Of a stretch of DNA of 10,000 bases, positions 7,051 through 10,000 are shown piece after piece. Positions within the stretch are counted from its first letter, which is position 1, and every line of letters starts with the position of its first letter. The translations under genes were made by a program, and so were the position numbers. Below the pieces are notes generated by a model. The model saw only the letters and a list, made by a program, of their open reading frames with translations. It did no database searches and had not been told where the DNA came from. This stretch comes from Actinidia chinensis (taxonomy: Eukaryota; Streptophyta; Magnoliopsida; Ericales; Actinidiaceae), in the NCBI GenBank assembly GCA_009663005.1, contig CM018904.1, forward strand, positions 6,358,881-6,368,880. Reading direction: 5' to 3'.

Positions 7051-8400
7051 CAGAAAGGTTTGAGGCAAACAATCAGGAACTATATTGAGTTAGACCCTAT
7101 ATCAGTTGTGCTTTCTCTCTTCGTCAAGATATATTATCCTGGGGAAAAATCTATTGATGACAAGAAGCGAAAGATACTTCATCTTAGAAATATGATCAAG
7201 AAAATCTTGCTTTCGATGACATGATCAAGAATAGTCTTGCTTTTGTTGTTTGTGAATCAAGTTGGAGATGCACTCTTTTCTTGACTTTTAGAATTTAGAC
7301 TGTATGAAAATAGGTTATGATGCTACATCTTTCTTCTTAAAGAAAGTGATGATTAGCTGAAAATAGGAAGAAACGATTTAGCTTCTCAGAGTCATGAAGG
7401 ATTTCAAAAATAGAAATATGTTGCCTGACAAGAGAGCCAGACAAGTGAATATATAGAAGATATTTGAAAGGGAATAGGTGCGGAGTGGACGATGTTGATG
7501 ACGCATGTGATCTGACCAAAAAAATAAAAAAATAAAAAAAATCGTAATTTAAGATTTGTCAGTGGTAGATGCGGCTGTGCTCAGAAGGACGACCTTTTAG
7601 GCCATTATTTTGTCCCCAAAAATCTCTTTCCTAGATCCAAAACAGTTCTCTTCTTCTTTCTCCTTCCAGTTCTTTGAAGAATAATTCCAGTTTCTTTCCT
7701 TAGTTTTCAAAAATGGCTTCTTCTTCTCACAATCTTTTGATCTAAATGTTGTGCTAATGACAACAGGGAAAAATTCGGCATCATTCATCATCTTTATCTC
7801 AAAAAATTCCTCTCAAGACGAAGCTCTGTGATGTGGATGATGCATGTTTGACTGTATTTGTTGTCTTTAGTAGCTTAGATAGGAAGGATCATACCCACAA
7901 GATGAAAAGTTATGGCGAATAGGACTGATGTTGAAGCATTAATGACTCCTATGGCACTTCGTATTCAGTGAGTGCTTTTCTGTTTCAAATATGGCTCGAC
8001 GTCTGGAAGTTCGAGGGAATGAAGTTCAGAGCAAAGGGATTCAAGTTTTGAGTTTGAACGAAGGAATAGAGGTCTTAGTAGGAGAATAAAGAGCTGAAGA
8101 AAACTTTGTAGAAGATTCATATGCCAAATGGAACTTGGGAAATGAACATATTCAGAAGGGATGAACAAAAAACCGCTTCGGGAGCACAGAAGAGTCTATT
8201 GCTGCCGGTCTAGAAAAAGTTTTAAGATTTTTCTCCCAAAAACTAAACAAATTATTTGATTCAGAGATAGTAAAATTATTGTATCCATAAATAAATAACT
8301 GAAAATATTATGCAATAATCTGTAGGTCTACCCATTAACCCAAGTTCTCGAACGAATGGTGCAGGAACGGTCCTCTTGAAGTGTTTGTGCATGATGTCAA
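7050..8400. other. Unassigned A/T-rich stretch, possible env-like or inserted sequence
   Basis: In SIRE-type elements the interval between pol and the 3' LTR can hold an env-like ORF, and this stretch is in that place. I recognise no motif. The minus-strand pieces at 7597-7791 (lysine/glutamate-rich) and 7965-8168 are open but short and lack similarity I can name. The piece at 7337-7519 has a hydrophobic run (YLLYIHLSGSLV) that could be a relic of a membrane segment. A low-complexity A-rich run (A7-T-A7-T-A8-T) is at 7518-7542. Confidence 0.4.
7192..7244. repeat. Imperfect direct repeat, period 29
   Basis: atgatcaagaaaatcttgcttt (7192-7213) and atgatcaagaatagtcttgcttt (7221-7243) differ at a few positions. 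Each also contains a small internal inverted repeat (caaga/tcttg), so each copy can fold into a short stem. Confidence 0.75.
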
Positions 8401-8880
8401 GCCCATTGAAAATCGAGATCCTTCTCCACTCTAGTTCTCCCTCTCCTTTTTTTTGACCTGGTCCACGATTTACAAGTGATGTCTCCTCACGCGTTTTGTT
8501 CGTGCGTGCCGCCTGGCTTTTTCGCCCTCTTCTCGCATCGTAATCCCTCTCTGGTCTGTGCTCCCCCTTTACTTTCCCCTCCTTCCCGTGTGCAACGCGG
8601 AGACCACGACAAGCCGGGACGCACAAGTGACGTGTTGATGCAGACCAGAGGGAGACGAGCAGTACGCGTAAGCACAAGCAAGCGGTGACATGAAGTGTGG
8701 CGTAGCCGGGACGGCGGCCCGGCGCAGGGACCGATTGGAGAGCGACCCTGAGAGAAGTTTTCATCGTTTCTTGAATACGAAACAAGTGTGTATGATCTCG
8801 AAAGGGACCGTACCACAGACACCTGTTTCGCTCACTCTTGCACCCCCCCTGCCCTCAAATTGGCTTGTCTTTTTTGCATG
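8400..8880. other. GC- and CpG-rich block of unknown origin
   Basis: By eye the block is near 55-60% G+C with many CpG pairs (for example acgcg, cgtgcgtgccgcc, gggacggcggcccggcgc), against a surrounding sequence near 35%. It begins on the high side where copia RNase H similarity stops (~8885). The longest open frame, on the minus strand at 8276-8785 (169 codons), is rich in R, G, P and S with no motif I recognise. A plus-strand frame and a second minus frame of over 60 codons overlap it, as expected in GC-rich sequence. It may be a captured host fragment or another mobile insertion. No terminal repeats were found by eye. Confidence 0.5.
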
Positions 8881-8884
8881 CTGA

Positions 8885-10000
8885 CATAACTTACTAAATC
8901 AATTAGGGTGAATTTAGATACCATAAACCTAGATCTATTGTGCCAAGTAAATATCGAAAATTCTTCTTTAACGGCAATTAAATGTGTGATTCTTTTGGAA
9001 TGATTGAAATCAGCACATAAGCAAACACTAAAACTGATATCTGGACTACTGGCCGTAAATATAGTAAATTACCAATCATCTATATAGGTTTAATGTCAAC
9101 ATTTTTTCCATTTTCTTTTTATCAAGTTTGGTTGTTGAATTCATTGGGTTGCATAAAAAATTTGAGGGGGGTTTTTTTTAACTCAATTTCTGAGAAAATC
9201 TTTTATTATATTAGATGCTTGATAAATATTCATTTTTCGTTTGTTTAATTTGAAAACCTAAAAAGACATAGTTCACCCATCTATGCTCATTCACATTCTT
9301 TTTGCTAATTTTTAAAAATTCATAACACATGTTTCATTTGTTGAGACCAAAAATAATATCATCACATATATTGGACCACAATAAGTAAATCATATTCTTA
9401 TTTTTGGTAAATAAGGTATAAGTGTCAATTTTTTTCCTATTGTAAAACTTTTTTCAAAAAGAAATCCACTTAATCTTCGTACCAAGCTATTGGGCTTGTT
9501 TCAAAGGCATACAAAGTTGTCAATTTGAAAAACATGCTTTGAAAATTCGTGATTTTTAAAACTGGGTGGTGTTCAACATAAACTTCTTCAGAAATGAAAC
9601 CATTTTAAAAATGCATTTGACATGCATTTGAAACTTAAATCTTTATAACAGCAAAAAAGCTAATAGCATTCTTATAGCTTCAAGTCGAGCTACCGGGGCA
9701 AAGGTTTATTCAAGTCAATACTTCTTCTTGGTTGATGAACCTTGGGCTACTAATTAGCCTTTATTTTAATGATAAATGCCATTTCATCCTTTTTATTACG
9801 AAAAATCCATTTTGTTCCAATAACTGAATGATGTGTTAGGTCTAGAAAAACAAGTACCAACAGTGTCCTTCAAATTTGGGAAGCTCTTCTTCCATGGCAC
9901 ATTAACAAAACTCATCAGTTCAGATTCTTCAATATTCTTAGGCTCAATTTCTGAGAACCAAAAGCCAATGTTATCACATACATTTCTTAAGTGAAGGACC
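8885..10000 (-). pseudogene. Copia pol: reverse transcriptase and start of RNase H, broken
   Basis: This part of pol would make element cDNA. Minus-strand motifs in order: FSEIEPKNIEESE (about 9950-9912), VIGTKWIFRNKKDEM (about 9827-9783), TFAPVARLEAIRMLLA (about 9705-9658), NGFISEEVYVEH (9595-9560), VFKLxxALYGLK-type remnants near 9500, DDIIFG of the catalytic box (9346-9363), FLGFQIKQTK (about 9265-9235), then PDISFSVCLCADFNHSK and HLIAVK leading into RNase H (9045-8960). These are standard Ty1/copia landmarks of SIRE-like type. Stops and frameshifts are frequent: the residues before DDIIFG are disrupted by a missing base, and a stop follows KIKAN. Similarity ends at about 8885, where the first RNase H aspartate block should be, and the rest of RNase H is not seen. 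Integrase and gag would lie beyond 10000. Confidence 0.85.

Larger units (their letters stand above)
4888..10000 (-). mobile_element. Decayed Ty1/copia retrotransposon, SIRE/Maximus type, nested in the gypsy LTR
   Basis: The minus strand holds copia pol (8885-10000, continuing off the window), a 3' internal region with purine-rich G tracts, a polypurine tract at 6763-6774 and a long 3' LTR at 4888-6762. Several tracts of the AGGGGGAG type before a long LTR are characteristic of SIRE/Maximus and related copia lineages. The position directly next to a truncated gypsy LTR suggests insertion into that LTR in the same orientation. The other LTR and the target-site duplication lie outside the window, so insertion is inferred and not proven. 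Pol is broken, and RNase H is interrupted. Confidence 0.75.

Noticed and set aside
8276..8785. 169-codon minus-strand ORF as a host gene
   Set aside because: The block is GC-rich, which makes long open frames likely by chance, and overlapping frames on both strands are open too. Composition is low-information (R, G, P, S) and no domain is recognisable.

Overview
The window looks like plant (angiosperm) nuclear DNA made almost entirely of decayed, nested LTR retrotransposons. I see no intact host gene, no tRNA or rRNA gene, and no prokaryotic gene organisation. Coding remains are broken by stops and frameshifts, long stretches are A/T-rich, and every recognisable protein motif belongs to plant Ty3/gypsy or Ty1/copia elements. 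The species cannot be named. The gypsy protein motifs resemble Tat-clade elements common in eudicots, but that is a recollection of the family and not a search result.

Positions ~129-4887 hold a Tat-lineage Ty3/gypsy element whose gag-pol reads on the minus strand. From high to low coordinates: a 5' LTR fragment (4733-4887), a primer-binding-site-like sequence (4711-4726), gag (4619-3099), aspartic protease (~3060-2505), reverse transcriptase (~2450-1672), and a short tether that normally lies between the two RNase H domains (~1657-1527). Two internal deletions are visible. One removes the RT connection and first RNase H (junction 1658-1672). The other removes the second RNase H, the integrase and part of an antisense gene (junction 1512-1526).

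Positions ~190-1511, on the plus strand at the 3' end of the same element, carry an antisense accessory gene related to the 'putative gypsy type transposon' family (Transposase_28). It has its own promoter-like region (G-box and TATA box) and a probable 103-bp GT-AG intron. It is a pseudogene now. An antisense extra ORF in this position is known for Tat-type elements such as Grande. The intron and promoter make it the most interesting structure here.

Positions ~4888-10000 hold a Ty1/copia element of SIRE/Maximus type, also on the minus strand, apparently inserted into the gypsy 5' LTR. It shows a ~1.9-kb 3' LTR (4888-6762) containing about eleven degenerate copies of a ~48-58-bp repeat, a polypurine tract (6763-6774), two more G-rich purine tracts typical of the 3' internal region, and a broken RT with the start of RNase H (8885-10000). 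Copia RNase H similarity stops near 8885 and gives way to a GC- and CpG-rich block (~8400-8880) of unknown origin. The 7050-8400 stretch is also unassigned and could be an env-like region or inserted sequence.

Nothing here looks functional today. The window is a record of nested insertion, internal deletion and point decay.
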